Positions 42,720 to 51,497 of a DNA stretch of 64,000 bases are shown here, in pieces (the stretch's first letter is position 1; each line of letters starts with the position of its first letter). Made by a program: the position numbers and the translations under genes. The stretch comes from Algoriphagus sp. A40 (lineage in GTDB: Bacteria > Bacteroidota > Bacteroidia > Cytophagales > Cyclobacteriaceae), in assembly GCF_002002735.1 (NCBI RefSeq), contig NZ_MUNY01000059.1, positions 234,407 to 298,406 on the forward strand. Direction: 5' to 3'. The notes under the pieces were generated by a model that had not been told where the DNA came from, did not search any database, and saw nothing but the letters and a program-made list of their open reading frames with translations.

Positions 42720-43813
42720 AGAAAGAAATCCAATACATCAGTTGCTTCAGGAGTGTTGTTATGGTGGTATTTCTCCATCACCACTCCATCTTTAAGAATC
42801 ATTATTCCCGGATTTGCGCGCATGATGGTTTTCACCACGGTCGCATCCGCCTGTAATCCGATCACACTCCAATTGTTTTTGGACAGGAATGCATCGATTT
42901 CTTCTTGAGTTGCTGCGGCCATAAAAACCACATCCACCGGTGCCCCTTCCATAGATTTGACCAGAGCGGTAAGCTCATCAAGGTTGGCCTCACTCATTTT
43001 TGCCATATTACTGCTAAGAATGACCACCTTATTTCCTACAAATAGAAATTCCGACTGATCACCCTCAGCATTCCATGCTGCAAAGTCTGAGATTTTGGGA
43101 AGTGCATCCGGATTTTTCAAAACCATCTCCACAAACTCATAACCCTCATCAGTCGGATACTGGTCAAGATAGACTGTCTCCTCCCCTTTTTTCATCACAT
43201 AGGTATATTGAAGCGGTGCAGATGGCTGCATATTCGTAGGAATACTTACCCCTGTTTTATATGCTCTAAAATCAATAAAGGGCAAGTTTTGAATCGCCCA
43301 AAAAGCAATCCCTAGTGAAATCACTAAGGTCAAAACTGCAGAAATACTTGCCCATTTGGGAGTTTCCTCAGGCAGATCTTTTCTGAAAATGAACAGAAAA
43401 GAAATCATGATCAACAGGATTATATCCTTGTAAAACGACTCCCAAGGCGTGAGTTTGATTGCATCTCCAAAGCATCCACAATCAGTGACTTTGTTGAAAT
43501 AAGCTGAATAAAAAGTCAGGAAGGTGAAAAAAAGAATCATCAGCCCCAATGCCCAAACCGTCTGCTTCAGCTTGACTCCCAAAATCAACATCACCCCTAA
43601 CACCACTTCAGCAACTACCAATACCACCCCGATATACAAGGCAAATGGCTTGAAGTAGTAGAAGAATCCCGCGATATCGTTTGAGAACACATCAAAATAT
43701 TCCTCCAGTTTGATCGCCGTACCTACCGGATCATTGACCTTGATGAGTCCCGAGAAAATGAAAAGTCCTCCGACCAAAATCCGGAGAATCCAAAGTATCG
43801 CTTGTTTATTCAT
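42716..43813 (-). CDS. BT_3928-like DoxX/MauE membrane protein with thioredoxin-like tail
   Basis: 365 residues. An N-terminal DoxX-like four-helix domain (LRILVGGLFIFSGLIKVNDP, CGCFGDAIKLTPWESFYKD) is followed by a periplasmic C-terminal domain of about 180 residues. That domain ends in VIGLQADATVVKTIMRANPG and FFL like a thioredoxin fold, without a CxxC. The CGCFGD loop is shared with MauE-type proteins that help disulfide formation. It is the usual neighbour of aroK in Bacteroidota (four-base overlap). A role in disulfide/thiol chemistry is inferred only. Confidence 0.82.
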   Translation of the reverse strand: MNKQAILWILRILVGGLFIFSGLIKVNDPVGTAIKLEEYFDVFSNDIAGFFYYFKPFALYIGVVLVVAEVVLGVMLILGVKLKQTVWALGLMILFFTFLTFYSAYFNKVTDCGCFGDAIKLTPWESFYKDIILLIMISFLFIFRKDLPEETPKWASISAVLTLVISLGIAFWAIQNLPFIDFRAYKTGVSIPTNMQPSAPLQYTYVMKKGEETVYLDQYPTDEGYEFVEMVLKNPDALPKISDFAAWNAEGDQSEFLFVGNKVVILSSNMAKMSEANLDELTALVKSMEGAPVDVVFMAAATQEEIDAFLSKNNWSVIGLQADATVVKTIMRANPGIMILKDGVVMEKYHHNNTPEATDVLDFFL

Positions 43814-43898
43814 GTGCTTGAATTTTGTTTTTTAAAGGTCACTTAGCCTGTCCCGAACTCGATTCAGGAGAATCACGGATCGATGGTATTCATTCTTC

Positions 43899-44468
43899 TC
43901 AAGGACGATTTTCGACATGCTCGATTTCATGATATCCTAGTTTGATTAGGCAGAAAACCGAATAATTGATCATGTCCTGGTAGTTGGCTTCAATGCCTTC
44001 CGAGACAATTGTTTTTCCCTGATTGTCCTCAATTTGCTTGACTCTGAATAGTTTCATCAGAATAATGTCGGTCATCGAACTGACCCGCATATCCCGCCAA
44101 GCCTCTCCATAGTCATGGTTTTTATTTTCGAGTAATCCCCTGGTCGCTTCAGCCCAATGATCATACACAGGCTCAAGTTCAGAATAGGGTATCTCCATCC
44201 GTTCGTCATCTTTCAGACTGATCTGGATCAAAGCGATGATACAGTAGTTGATGATACCTACAAATTCGTCAACAATTGGATCATTGACTTTTTGACTCCC
44301 CTTTTCCTGGATGGATCTGATGCGTTGGGCTTTGATAAAAATCTGATCGGTAATCGACGAAAGCCTCAAAATCCTCCAGGCTGTGCCATAATCCAAGGTT
44401 TTCTTCCGGAATAATTCTTTACATCGGCCAATTACTTGTTTATATTCGTTGCTGGTTGTAGTCTCCAA
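43899..44468 (-). CDS. DUF1599 protein with internal duplication
   Basis: 189 residues in two halves of about 90 that align well: TLDYGTAWRILRLSSITDQI (from residue 24) and NHDYGEAWRDMRVSSMTDII (from residue 117), the DUF1599 signature. All-helical, without a signal peptide. The fold may be related to nucleotide pyrophosphohydrolases, but I see no complete metal motif. It is divergent from folP with only 14 bases between the two start codons, a conserved arrangement in Bacteroidota, so the promoters must overlap the coding sequences. Confidence 0.87.
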   Translation of the reverse strand: METTTSNEYKQVIGRCKELFRKKTLDYGTAWRILRLSSITDQIFIKAQRIRSIQEKGSQKVNDPIVDEFVGIINYCIIALIQISLKDDERMEIPYSELEPVYDHWAEATRGLLENKNHDYGEAWRDMRVSSMTDIILMKLFRVKQIEDNQGKTIVSEGIEANYQDMINYSVFCLIKLGYHEIEHVENRP

Positions 44469-44482
44469 AATACTTTAGTTTA

Positions 44483-45367
44483 ATGCTTCCCGGATCCAGT
44501 CCGTCTTCTTCGACCGAAGATAAATTATTTCCCCAAAAATATACACTCCAAATCAAGGGAAGGCTTATCTGCCTGGATAAACCCAAGGTAATGGGGATTT
44601 TAAATGTCACCCCTGATTCGTTTTTTGTCGGAAGCCGTTTGGAAAAAAATCCTGAAGAAATTCTTTCCAGAGCCAGAAAAATGATCCAGGATGGAGCGGA
44701 ATTTTTGGATTTGGGAGGATACAGCACCAGACCGGGAGCTTTGGATATTTCGGTTCAGGAAGAAATCGACCGGGTCGTCCCAGCCGTGGAGTTGATCCGA
44801 AGGGAGTTTCCGAATATTTTGATTTCTGTTGACACTTTCAGATCCAAAGTGGCAGGTGCAGCAGTGTCGGCCGGTGCTGATATCATCAATGACATTTCCT
44901 CTGGAAACCTGGATGAAGACATGCTTCCCTTGGTTGCGTCACTTGGAGTACCCTATATCGCGATGCATATGAAGGGAAATCCGCAAACTATGCAGGCGCA
45001 TGCCAATTATTCTGATATTTTATCGGAAATCATGCATTATTTCGCTGAAAAAGTGGATCTTTTTAGAAAACTTGGCATCAAAGATGTAATTATCGATCCC
45101 GGGTTTGGATTTGCGAAGACGGTTGAGCAGAATTTTTTCCTGCTGAAAAATCTAAGAAGTTTTGAAGCCTTGGGATTTCCAATTTTGGTGGGTATTTCAA
45201 GAAAGTCATTGATCTACAAAACTCTGCAAATCGAAGCAACTGATGCCCTTAACGGGACCACGGCATTGAATATGTTTGCTCTCTTGCAAGGAGCGAACAT
45301 CCTCAGAGTTCACGACGTTAAGGAAGCAAAAGAAACAATTAAATTATTTGAACAATTATACCCTTGA
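44483..45367 (+). CDS. folP: Dihydropteroate synthase
   Basis: Joins pABA to 6-hydroxymethyl-dihydropterin diphosphate in folate synthesis; the target of sulfonamides. 294 residues. VMGILNVTPDSFF, DGAEFLDLGGYSTRPGA, ISVDTFRSKVA and GADIINDISSG are the pterin- and diphosphate-binding motifs, and IIDPGFGFAKT and LVGISRKSLI complete the barrel. The start at 44483 leaves about 36 residues before the first motif, somewhat more than usual. Its stop overlaps the TTG start of cdaA. Confidence 0.95.
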   Translation: MLPGSSPSSSTEDKLFPQKYTLQIKGRLICLDKPKVMGILNVTPDSFFVGSRLEKNPEEILSRARKMIQDGAEFLDLGGYSTRPGALDISVQEEIDRVVPAVELIRREFPNILISVDTFRSKVAGAAVSAGADIINDISSGNLDEDMLPLVASLGVPYIAMHMKGNPQTMQAHANYSDILSEIMHYFAEKVDLFRKLGIKDVIIDPGFGFAKTVEQNFFLLKNLRSFEALGFPILVGISRKSLIYKTLQIEATDALNGTTALNMFALLQGANILRVHDVKEAKETIKLFEQLYP

Positions 45368-46236
45368 GCCTGCTTTTCAAAATAGGATTTTTAGACATCT
45401 CCATCGTCAATATGATCGATATTGCGTTGGTGGCAGCCCTATTATACCAAGTCTATAAGCTCCTCAAAGGCAGTGTTGCGATCAAAATTTTCCTGGGATT
45501 TCTCTCACTCTACCTGATCTATTTGCTGGTAAGAGCACTCCGGATGGAATTGCTTTCCGCCATTTTGGGGCAATTCATGGGAGTCGGTGTCATCGCCGCC
45601 ATTATCATTTTTGCTCCTGAAATCAGAAAATTCCTTTTGATTGTTGGCCGTTCTTCCATTTTCTCGGATGACAATATCCTGAAGGACATTCTGTTCTTTT
45701 GGAGAAAAAAAGAAAACTCAGCCTTCAACATAAGCCCGATCATCGATGCCGCAAAAAACCTGGCCGGAAGCAATACCGGTGCATTGATGGTGATTTCCAG
45801 CAGCACCGAATTGAAATTCTATGCGGAAAGCGGGGATATTCTGGATGCAGAACTATCGAAGCGATTGTTGATTTCGATTTTCAACAAGTACAGCCCATTG
45901 CACGATGGAGCCGTCATTATTTACAAGGGCCGAATCAAGGCAGCACGCTGCATTTTACCCGTCACCGAACGGGAAGTTCCCGCACAGTTTGGCCTTCGTC
46001 ACCGCGCCGGAATAGGCATGTCAGAAGCCACAGACGCCTTGATTTTGGCAGTTTCAGAAGAAACAGGACAAATCTCCATGATGAAAAATGGGAAGGTCCT
46101 TCATAATCTTTCCTTCCAGGAAATCAGAGAAATCATCAACGATTACCTCAACAATGAGGATTTGGATGATCGATTCGAAAATCTTTCTGAGTATGACCTG
46201 ACCGCCAAACGAAATCTGGCTGTCACTAAACCGTAA
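45364..46236 (+). CDS. cdaA: Diadenylate cyclase CdaA
   Basis: Makes c-di-AMP from two ATP, a messenger for osmolyte and wall control. 290 residues: three N-terminal helices and a DAC domain with the catalytic DGA (181-183) in SPLHDGAVI and RHR (212-214) in FGLRHRAGIGMSEATDA. The TTG at 45364 is preferred over the ATG at 45412 because MSLLFKIGFLDI is the normal N-terminus of Bacteroidota homologues and keeps the first helix complete. TTG overlaps the folP stop (TTGA), so its translation depends on folP. The usual partner ybbR/cdaR is not adjacent. Confidence 0.93.
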   Translation: MSLLFKIGFLDISIVNMIDIALVAALLYQVYKLLKGSVAIKIFLGFLSLYLIYLLVRALRMELLSAILGQFMGVGVIAAIIIFAPEIRKFLLIVGRSSIFSDDNILKDILFFWRKKENSAFNISPIIDAAKNLAGSNTGALMVISSSTELKFYAESGDILDAELSKRLLISIFNKYSPLHDGAVIIYKGRIKAARCILPVTEREVPAQFGLRHRAGIGMSEATDALILAVSEETGQISMMKNGKVLHNLSFQEIREIINDYLNNEDLDDRFENLSEYDLTAKRNLAVTKP

Positions 46237-46277
46237 AAAAGTATTTAAGGATTTTAATCAGAATCTTAAGCCAAATA

Positions 46278-46327
46278 GAAAACCGGCAAGAAATGGTCTA
46301 AACCCATTCTCCTGCCGGTTTTCTTTG
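46278..46327. terminator. Bidirectional terminator between cdaA and kbl
   Basis: A long stem starts with GAAAACCGGCA/TGCCGGTTTTC and continues with AGAAATGG/CCCATTCT, with T- and A-rich flanks. Confidence 0.85.
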
Positions 46328-46342
46328 TTTCATGCTTTTTGA

Positions 46343-47539
46343 TTACTTAATCACGCCCAATTCTTTCCCAACTTCTACAAATGCAGCAATCGCCTGATCA
46401 AGGTGATGTCTTTCGTGACCTGCTGAGATTTGGATACGGATTCTGGCTTGGCCTTTTGGTACCACCGGATAATAAAAACCGATCACATAAATTCCTTTTT
46501 CAAGGACTTTTTCGGCCATTTTCTGAGAAAGAACCGCATCGTACAGCATCAGCGGAACGATCGCATGCTCCCCTGGCTTGATGTCAAAGCCCGCTTCGGT
46601 CATTTTTGTACGGAAATATTTGGTATTTTCTTCCAGCTTATCCCTCAATTCGGTAGTCTCCGACAGCAAGTCAAAGACAGCAATCGAGGCTCCGGTTATC
46701 GAAGGTGCCAGGGTATTGGAAAACAGATAGGGTCTGGATCTCTGACGCAGCAATTCGATGATTTCTTTTCTCCCGGAAGTAAATCCTCCCGAAGCTCCTC
46801 CCAAAGCCTTTCCAAGGGTACCGGTAATGATGTCGATCTTTCCCATTACTCCCCGATGCTCGTGAACACCTCGACCTGTTTTCCCCATGAATCCTGTCGA
46901 GTGACACTCGTCAGTCATGATCAGAGCTTCGTATTTTTCAGCCAATTCCACGATTTTATCCAGCTGGGCAATGGTTCCATCCATGGAGAAAACTCCATCA
47001 GTCACGATGATTTTCTGTTTGGCTCCAGCAGCGATGGCATCCTGAAGCTGCTTTTCCAAGTCTGCCATATTGTTGTGCTCGTATCGATAGCGCATTGCTT
47101 TGCAAAGCCGAACTCCATCAATAATCGAGGCATGATTGAGCGCATCGGAAATGATCGCATCCTCCGCACCAAAAAGCGGTTCAAATACTCCGCCGTTGGC
47201 ATCAAAAGCCGCTGCATAGAGGATCGTGTCCTCGGTGCCCAAAAACTCAGAGATCTTACGCTCCAGTTCCTTATGGATATCCTGGGTTCCGCAGATAAAA
47301 CGCACTGACGACATCCCAAATCCATGGGTATCAATTGCGGCTTTTGCAGCCTCGATCACCCGGGGATGGGAAGATAATCCGAGGTAATTGTTTGCGCAGA
47401 AGTTGAGAACTTTCTGTCCGCCTGCGATGGTGATTTCAGCAGCTTGGGGAGAAGTGATGATCCGCTCCTTTTTGAAAAGTCCCGCTTCCTCGATGGATTT
47501 TAGCTCTTCTTGCAATTTGGGCTTAAACTGGTTGTACAT
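46343..47539 (-). CDS. kbl: 2-amino-3-ketobutyrate CoA ligase (glycine C-acetyltransferase)
   Basis: PLP enzyme that cleaves 2-amino-3-oxobutyrate with CoA to glycine and acetyl-CoA. 398 residues. The PLP Lys is in [14 protein letters not shown]; other alpha-oxoamine synthase signatures are [24 protein letters not shown] and [12 protein letters not shown]. It is divergent from the threonine dehydrogenase gene, which makes its substrate, with 154 bases between. The high identity expected for Kbl against serine palmitoyltransferase-type relatives favours Kbl because of the pairing. Confidence 0.94.
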   Translation of the reverse strand: MYNQFKPKLQEELKSIEEAGLFKKERIITSPQAAEITIAGGQKVLNFCANNYLGLSSHPRVIEAAKAAIDTHGFGMSSVRFICGTQDIHKELERKISEFLGTEDTILYAAAFDANGGVFEPLFGAEDAIISDALNHASIIDGVRLCKAMRYRYEHNNMADLEKQLQDAIAAGAKQKIIVTDGVFSMDGTIAQLDKIVELAEKYEALIMTDECHSTGFMGKTGRGVHEHRGVMGKIDIITGTLGKALGGASGGFTSGRKEIIELLRQRSRPYLFSNTLAPSITGASIAVFDLLSETTELRDKLEENTKYFRTKMTEAGFDIKPGEHAIVPLMLYDAVLSQKMAEKVLEKGIYVIGFYYPVVPKGQARIRIQISAGHERHHLDQAIAAFVEVGKELGVIK

Positions 47540-47617
47540 GGTCGAAAGTTTAAAATTGAATTCGTTTTTTCAGGTTTTCCGCCGATCAAAAAATCGATAC
47601 GGAGAGGTGATTTTTAC

Positions 47618-47625
47618 TACTTTTG
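47618..47625 (+). promoter_or_regulatory. Candidate -7 element of the threonine dehydrogenase gene
   Basis: TACTTTTG exactly matches TAnnTTTG, 68 bases upstream of the ATG. No clear TTG box at the expected distance. Confidence 0.4.
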
Positions 47626-47693
47626 CGCAAGCAAACCCAAATATAAACAAAAACCCAGAAGCCGACTTTTGGGCATTTTTGAAAGAACTACCC

Positions 47694-48650
47694 ATGGAAA
47701 AAATCCTCATTATCGGAGCTGCCGGACAGCTTGGTTCAGAACTCACCCGATCTCTTGCCGATCAATTTGGCGGAGAGCAAGTTATCGCAACGGATCTCAG
47801 GGATTCAGCACGAGCTGCCTTTGACTATTGCAGGTTTGAGGTACTTGATGCGATGAACAAAGAAGCACTCAGGGACTTGGTCAAAGAAGAAAATGTCACT
47901 CAGATCTATCACCTGGCCGCAGTGCTTTCAGCAACCGGAGAAAAGAACCCACTTTTTGCTTGGCATCTGAATATGGAAAGTTTGCTTTTCGTCCTCGAAC
48001 TGGCCAAAGACTTGAAACTGGACAAAATCTATTGGCCCTCTTCCATCGCCGTATTCGGACCCAATACTCCAAAAATCAACACACCGCAATACTGCGTGAA
48101 AGAACCAAACACGGTCTATGGCATCAGCAAGCAGGCCGGAGAAAGATGGTGTGAATATTATTTTCAGAAATTCGGTGTGGACGTACGCAGCCTTCGTTAT
48201 CCCGGACTGATCGGATACAAATCACTTCCCGGAGGTGGTACAACTGATTACGCTGTTGACATTTACCACAAGGCTTTGGCTGGCGAAAAGTTCAGCTGCT
48301 TCCTTCGCGAAGACAGCTACCTTCCAATGATGTACATGCCAGATGCGATCAAGGCAACTTTGGACTTGATGAATGCACCTAGGGAATCGGTAAAAATCCG
48401 CTCCAGCTATAACCTTTCGGGGATGAGTTTTTCCCCAAAAGAAATCTTCGAAAGTATCAAGAATCATGTGCCGGGTTTTGAAATCGAATTCAAGCCAGAC
48501 TTCCGACAGGCGATTGCAGACTCCTGGCCGGACAGCATCGACGACAGTCGCGCCAGAGAAGACTGGGGATGGAAGCCGGACTACGACCTCGATGCCATGA
48601 CGGCAGATATCCTGAAAAACCTTCCGGATTTTTATCCTCCGAAGAAGTAA
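47694..48650 (+). CDS. tdh: L-threonine 3-dehydrogenase, SDR (epimerase-like) type
   Basis: Oxidises threonine to 2-amino-3-oxobutyrate with NAD+. 318 residues, an extended SDR fold. The Rossmann motif is ILIIGAAGQLGSELT at the N-terminus, and the catalytic Tyr and Lys are in NTVYGISKQAGERW. RYPGLIGYKSLPGGGTTDYA is characteristic of the SDR-type threonine dehydrogenases and not of UDP-sugar epimerases. The ATG at 47694 replaces the overlong frame from 47388, which is antisense to kbl. It works with the divergent kbl gene in the threonine-to-glycine route. Confidence 0.92.
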   Translation: MEKILIIGAAGQLGSELTRSLADQFGGEQVIATDLRDSARAAFDYCRFEVLDAMNKEALRDLVKEENVTQIYHLAAVLSATGEKNPLFAWHLNMESLLFVLELAKDLKLDKIYWPSSIAVFGPNTPKINTPQYCVKEPNTVYGISKQAGERWCEYYFQKFGVDVRSLRYPGLIGYKSLPGGGTTDYAVDIYHKALAGEKFSCFLREDSYLPMMYMPDAIKATLDLMNAPRESVKIRSSYNLSGMSFSPKEIFESIKNHVPGFEIEFKPDFRQAIADSWPDSIDDSRAREDWGWKPDYDLDAMTADILKNLPDFYPPKK

Positions 48651-48657
48651 ACTAACC

Positions 48658-48697
48658 AAAGCCTCTTTGCCTGCAAGGAGGCTTTTCTATTTTTTAG
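48658..48697 (+). terminator. Terminator of the threonine dehydrogenase gene
   Basis: AAAGCCTC/GAGGCTTT (loop about 12 bases) is followed by a T-rich run, eight bases after the stop. Confidence 0.75.
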
Positions 48698-48766
48698 TCT
48701 CCGGTTAAGTGATTTGGTTTCGATTCTATTTTGAAAATCTCTATTTTTCAACCCAGTCACGCGAAA

Positions 48767-51496
48767 ATGAAGCCGAATCGAATAGCCATACTTCTCAGTC
48801 TCCTTGTTGGGATTTCGATCCTATTGTTTTTCTTTTTTGGAACTGAAAAAGAAGTCGATTTCAGCACAGAAATCAAACCCATCCTCAACAAGCACTGCAT
48901 CACCTGCCATGGAGGTGTGAAGAAAAGCGGTGGATTTAGTGTTCTTTTTGAGGAAGAAGCTTTTGCACTGAACGAATCAGGACTTCCTGCCATCGTCCCC
49001 GGCAGTCCAAATTCCAGTGAACTGATCAAGCGCCTCACCCACTCCGATCCAGAACTTCGGATGCCCTACCAGCGAGCTGCGCTTTCCGACGAGGAAATCG
49101 ATTTGCTGAAAACCTGGATTCGTCAGGGGGCAAAATGGGGCAAACACTGGGCCTATGAGCCTGTCCAAAAACCTGAAATCTCAGATCAAATCCAATCTGC
49201 AGGAATTGGAGCAGATGGTGATGCGCCGGAAATTTCCCCAATTGATCATTTCATACAAGAAAAACTCCAGGAGAAAGGTCTTAGTCCTTCGCCCGAAGAA
49301 CAACCCCTTCGGCTGCTTCGGAGAGTTTCCCTGGATTTGACCGGATTGCCGCCATCGGATTCTTTGGTTGCGGTTTTTTCTTCGGGAAAAATCACCTACG
49401 ATCAGGCCGTCGATCAGCTGCTAAACGCCAATTCTTTTGGCGAAAAATGGGCAACCTGGTGGTTGGATTTGGCCCGATACGCTGACACAAAGGGATACGA
49501 GCGAGACGTCTCCCGCACCATGTGGCCGTATCGGGATTATGTCATCCGCGCCTTCAATGCCGACAAACCCTTTGACGAATTCACTGTCGAGCAGATTGCA
49601 GGTGACCTGCTTCCCAATCCAACACAGGATCAATTGACTGCCACTGCTTTCCATCGCAATACGATGAACAATGACGAAGGTGGCACCGAGGACGAGGAGT
49701 TTCGGATCGCGGCGCTCTTGGATCGGGTTAGTACCACGTATGAAGTTTGGCAAAGTACCACCATGGCTTGTGTGCAGTGTCACAGTCATACTTACGACCC
49801 CATCCGTCATGAGGAATTTTATCAGTCTGCGGCATTTTTCAATAACACCCGGGATGAAGACACCCATGACGAGGAGCCTCGACTGAGGTTTTATGAACCG
49901 GAAGATCAGGAAAAAGTAGCCTCCATTTTGGATTGGGTAGAGGAAAATGAAGGTGAAAAAGCTGCAAAAATTCGCTCAGACTTTTTGAAATTTTACGAAC
50001 CGAAGTATGCCGCGCACCTGGCAACCGACTTTAACAAATCGGAACTGATCGACACCAAATGGCTGGGACTTTGGTCCGGCGGATCAGCTGTTTATAAAAA
50101 CATCGACACCCAGGGATCTGATCAACTCCTTTTGGACTACAGAACCGGATTGGACGGAACCCAAATGACAATCTGCAAAGACGGGCCCGAAGGAGAAATT
50201 CTCGCCTCCTTTGTCATGAATAAAACTGAGGGAGAGATTGTCAGACCAATTCCGTTCAAACCAATTACAGGTCTTGTTAATTTATACATTGAGGCAAAAA
50301 ATCCTAAAGCAGAACCTCAGCAAAACACCTCCACCATCGTCTGGTTTGCTTTTGTCCCATCGCTGAATGGAAAAGAAAAGCCGGGATTTGCCCAGATACA
50401 AAACAATTGGGAAGAACTTTTGAAGTTCAAAGGAACCAAACTTCCCATCCTGATCGAAAATCCTCCTTACATGGCTCGGCAAACCAAGGTGTTTGAAAGA
50501 GGAAATTGGATGGTTTTGGGAGAAAATGTCAGTCCGGAAACCCCGGATGAATTTGGAGCCTGGCAAAATGAATGGCCTGCCAACCGCCTCGGGTTTGCCT
50601 ACTGGTTGACTTCATCTGAAAATCCACTTACAGCGAGAACATTGGTCAATCGTGTTTGGGATCAACTTTTCGGGAGAGGAATTGTCAGAACAATTGAAGA
50701 TATGGGAAGTCAGTCAGAGCCTCCCACTCATCCTGAATTGCTGGATTACCTCGCATGGAAAACGATGAATGATTACGACTGGAGCATGAAATCATTGATC
50801 CGAGAAATCGTGACTTCAGCTACTTACAAGCAATCTTCCAAGATTACAGCAGAAGCTTACCAAAAAGACCCCGACAACCAATGGTATTCGAGAGGCCCGA
50901 GATTCCGGCTTTCTGCCGAGCAGGTTCGGGATCAGGCATTGGCAGTAAGTGGTCTCCTTAGCCGAAAAATGTACGGACCGGGTGTAAAACCTCACCAACC
51001 GGAAGGCATTTGGCAGACCGTTTATAACGGAGAATCCTGGACTGAAAGCGAAGGCGAAGACAAGTATCGACGGGGAATTTATACATTTCTGAAGCGCACC
51101 AGCCCCTACCCTTCCTTCATCACATTCGATGCGGCAAGTCGTGAAGTCTGCCTCAGTAAACGATTGGTCACCAACACACCGCTTCAGGCGTTGGTCACAC
51201 TCAATGATCCCGTCTACCTCGATGCTGCAAAAAATCTGGGGAAAAATTCCTGGGAAAAAAGCTCTGGAAATGCTGAAAAGGCAATTGCTCAAACCTACGA
51301 GCTATTGGTTTTGAGCAAGATTTCGGATGGCAAAAAGAAAACCTTGCTTGAATTATTTGCTGCCGCAAAAGCTGAATTCGCCAAAGACCCTAAGGCATTG
51401 GAAGAATTCTATCCGGGAGCAAATCCTGAAGTAGCAGCCATGGCGGTGGTGGCAAATGCCATGATGAATTTGGATGAATTTCTAACCAAACCTTGA
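48767..51496 (+). CDS. Planctomycete-type cytochrome c with DUF1549 and DUF1553 domains
   Basis: 909 residues. The ATG at 48767 gives an N-terminal anchor or signal helix; the TTG at 48731 is ignored. The haem motif CITCH (44-48) is in the PSCyt1 domain with LRMPYQRAALSDEEIDLLKTW. DUF1549 (PSCyt2) follows (YARYADTKGYERD-type segment: WWLDLARYADTKGYER; AFNADKPFDEFTVEQIAGDLLP; a second CVQCHSH), then a middle jelly-roll-like domain and DUF1553 (TARTLVNRVWDQLFGRGI, RFRLSAEQVRDQALA). These exported proteins are numerous in Planctomycetes and patchy in Bacteroidota. The function is unproven and may be oxidative sugar breakdown. It is one base from the DUF1501 gene. Confidence 0.92.
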   Translation: MKPNRIAILLSLLVGISILLFFFFGTEKEVDFSTEIKPILNKHCITCHGGVKKSGGFSVLFEEEAFALNESGLPAIVPGSPNSSELIKRLTHSDPELRMPYQRAALSDEEIDLLKTWIRQGAKWGKHWAYEPVQKPEISDQIQSAGIGADGDAPEISPIDHFIQEKLQEKGLSPSPEEQPLRLLRRVSLDLTGLPPSDSLVAVFSSGKITYDQAVDQLLNANSFGEKWATWWLDLARYADTKGYERDVSRTMWPYRDYVIRAFNADKPFDEFTVEQIAGDLLPNPTQDQLTATAFHRNTMNNDEGGTEDEEFRIAALLDRVSTTYEVWQSTTMACVQCHSHTYDPIRHEEFYQSAAFFNNTRDEDTHDEEPRLRFYEPEDQEKVASILDWVEENEGEKAAKIRSDFLKFYEPKYAAHLATDFNKSELIDTKWLGLWSGGSAVYKNIDTQGSDQLLLDYRTGLDGTQMTICKDGPEGEILASFVMNKTEGEIVRPIPFKPITGLVNLYIEAKNPKAEPQQNTSTIVWFAFVPSLNGKEKPGFAQIQNNWEELLKFKGTKLPILIENPPYMARQTKVFERGNWMVLGENVSPETPDEFGAWQNEWPANRLGFAYWLTSSENPLTARTLVNRVWDQLFGRGIVRTIEDMGSQSEPPTHPELLDYLAWKTMNDYDWSMKSLIREIVTSATYKQSSKITAEAYQKDPDNQWYSRGPRFRLSAEQVRDQALAVSGLLSRKMYGPGVKPHQPEGIWQTVYNGESWTESEGEDKYRRGIYTFLKRTSPYPSFITFDAASREVCLSKRLVTNTPLQALVTLNDPVYLDAAKNLGKNSWEKSSGNAEKAIAQTYELLVLSKISDGKKKTLLELFAAAKAEFAKDPKALEEFYPGANPEVAAMAVVANAMMNLDEFLTKP

Positions 51497-51497
51497 G

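Noticed and set aside
47388..47693. N-terminal extension of the threonine dehydrogenase
   Set aside because: The first half is antisense to kbl and the rest is promoter DNA; the Rossmann motif starts right after the ATG at 47694.
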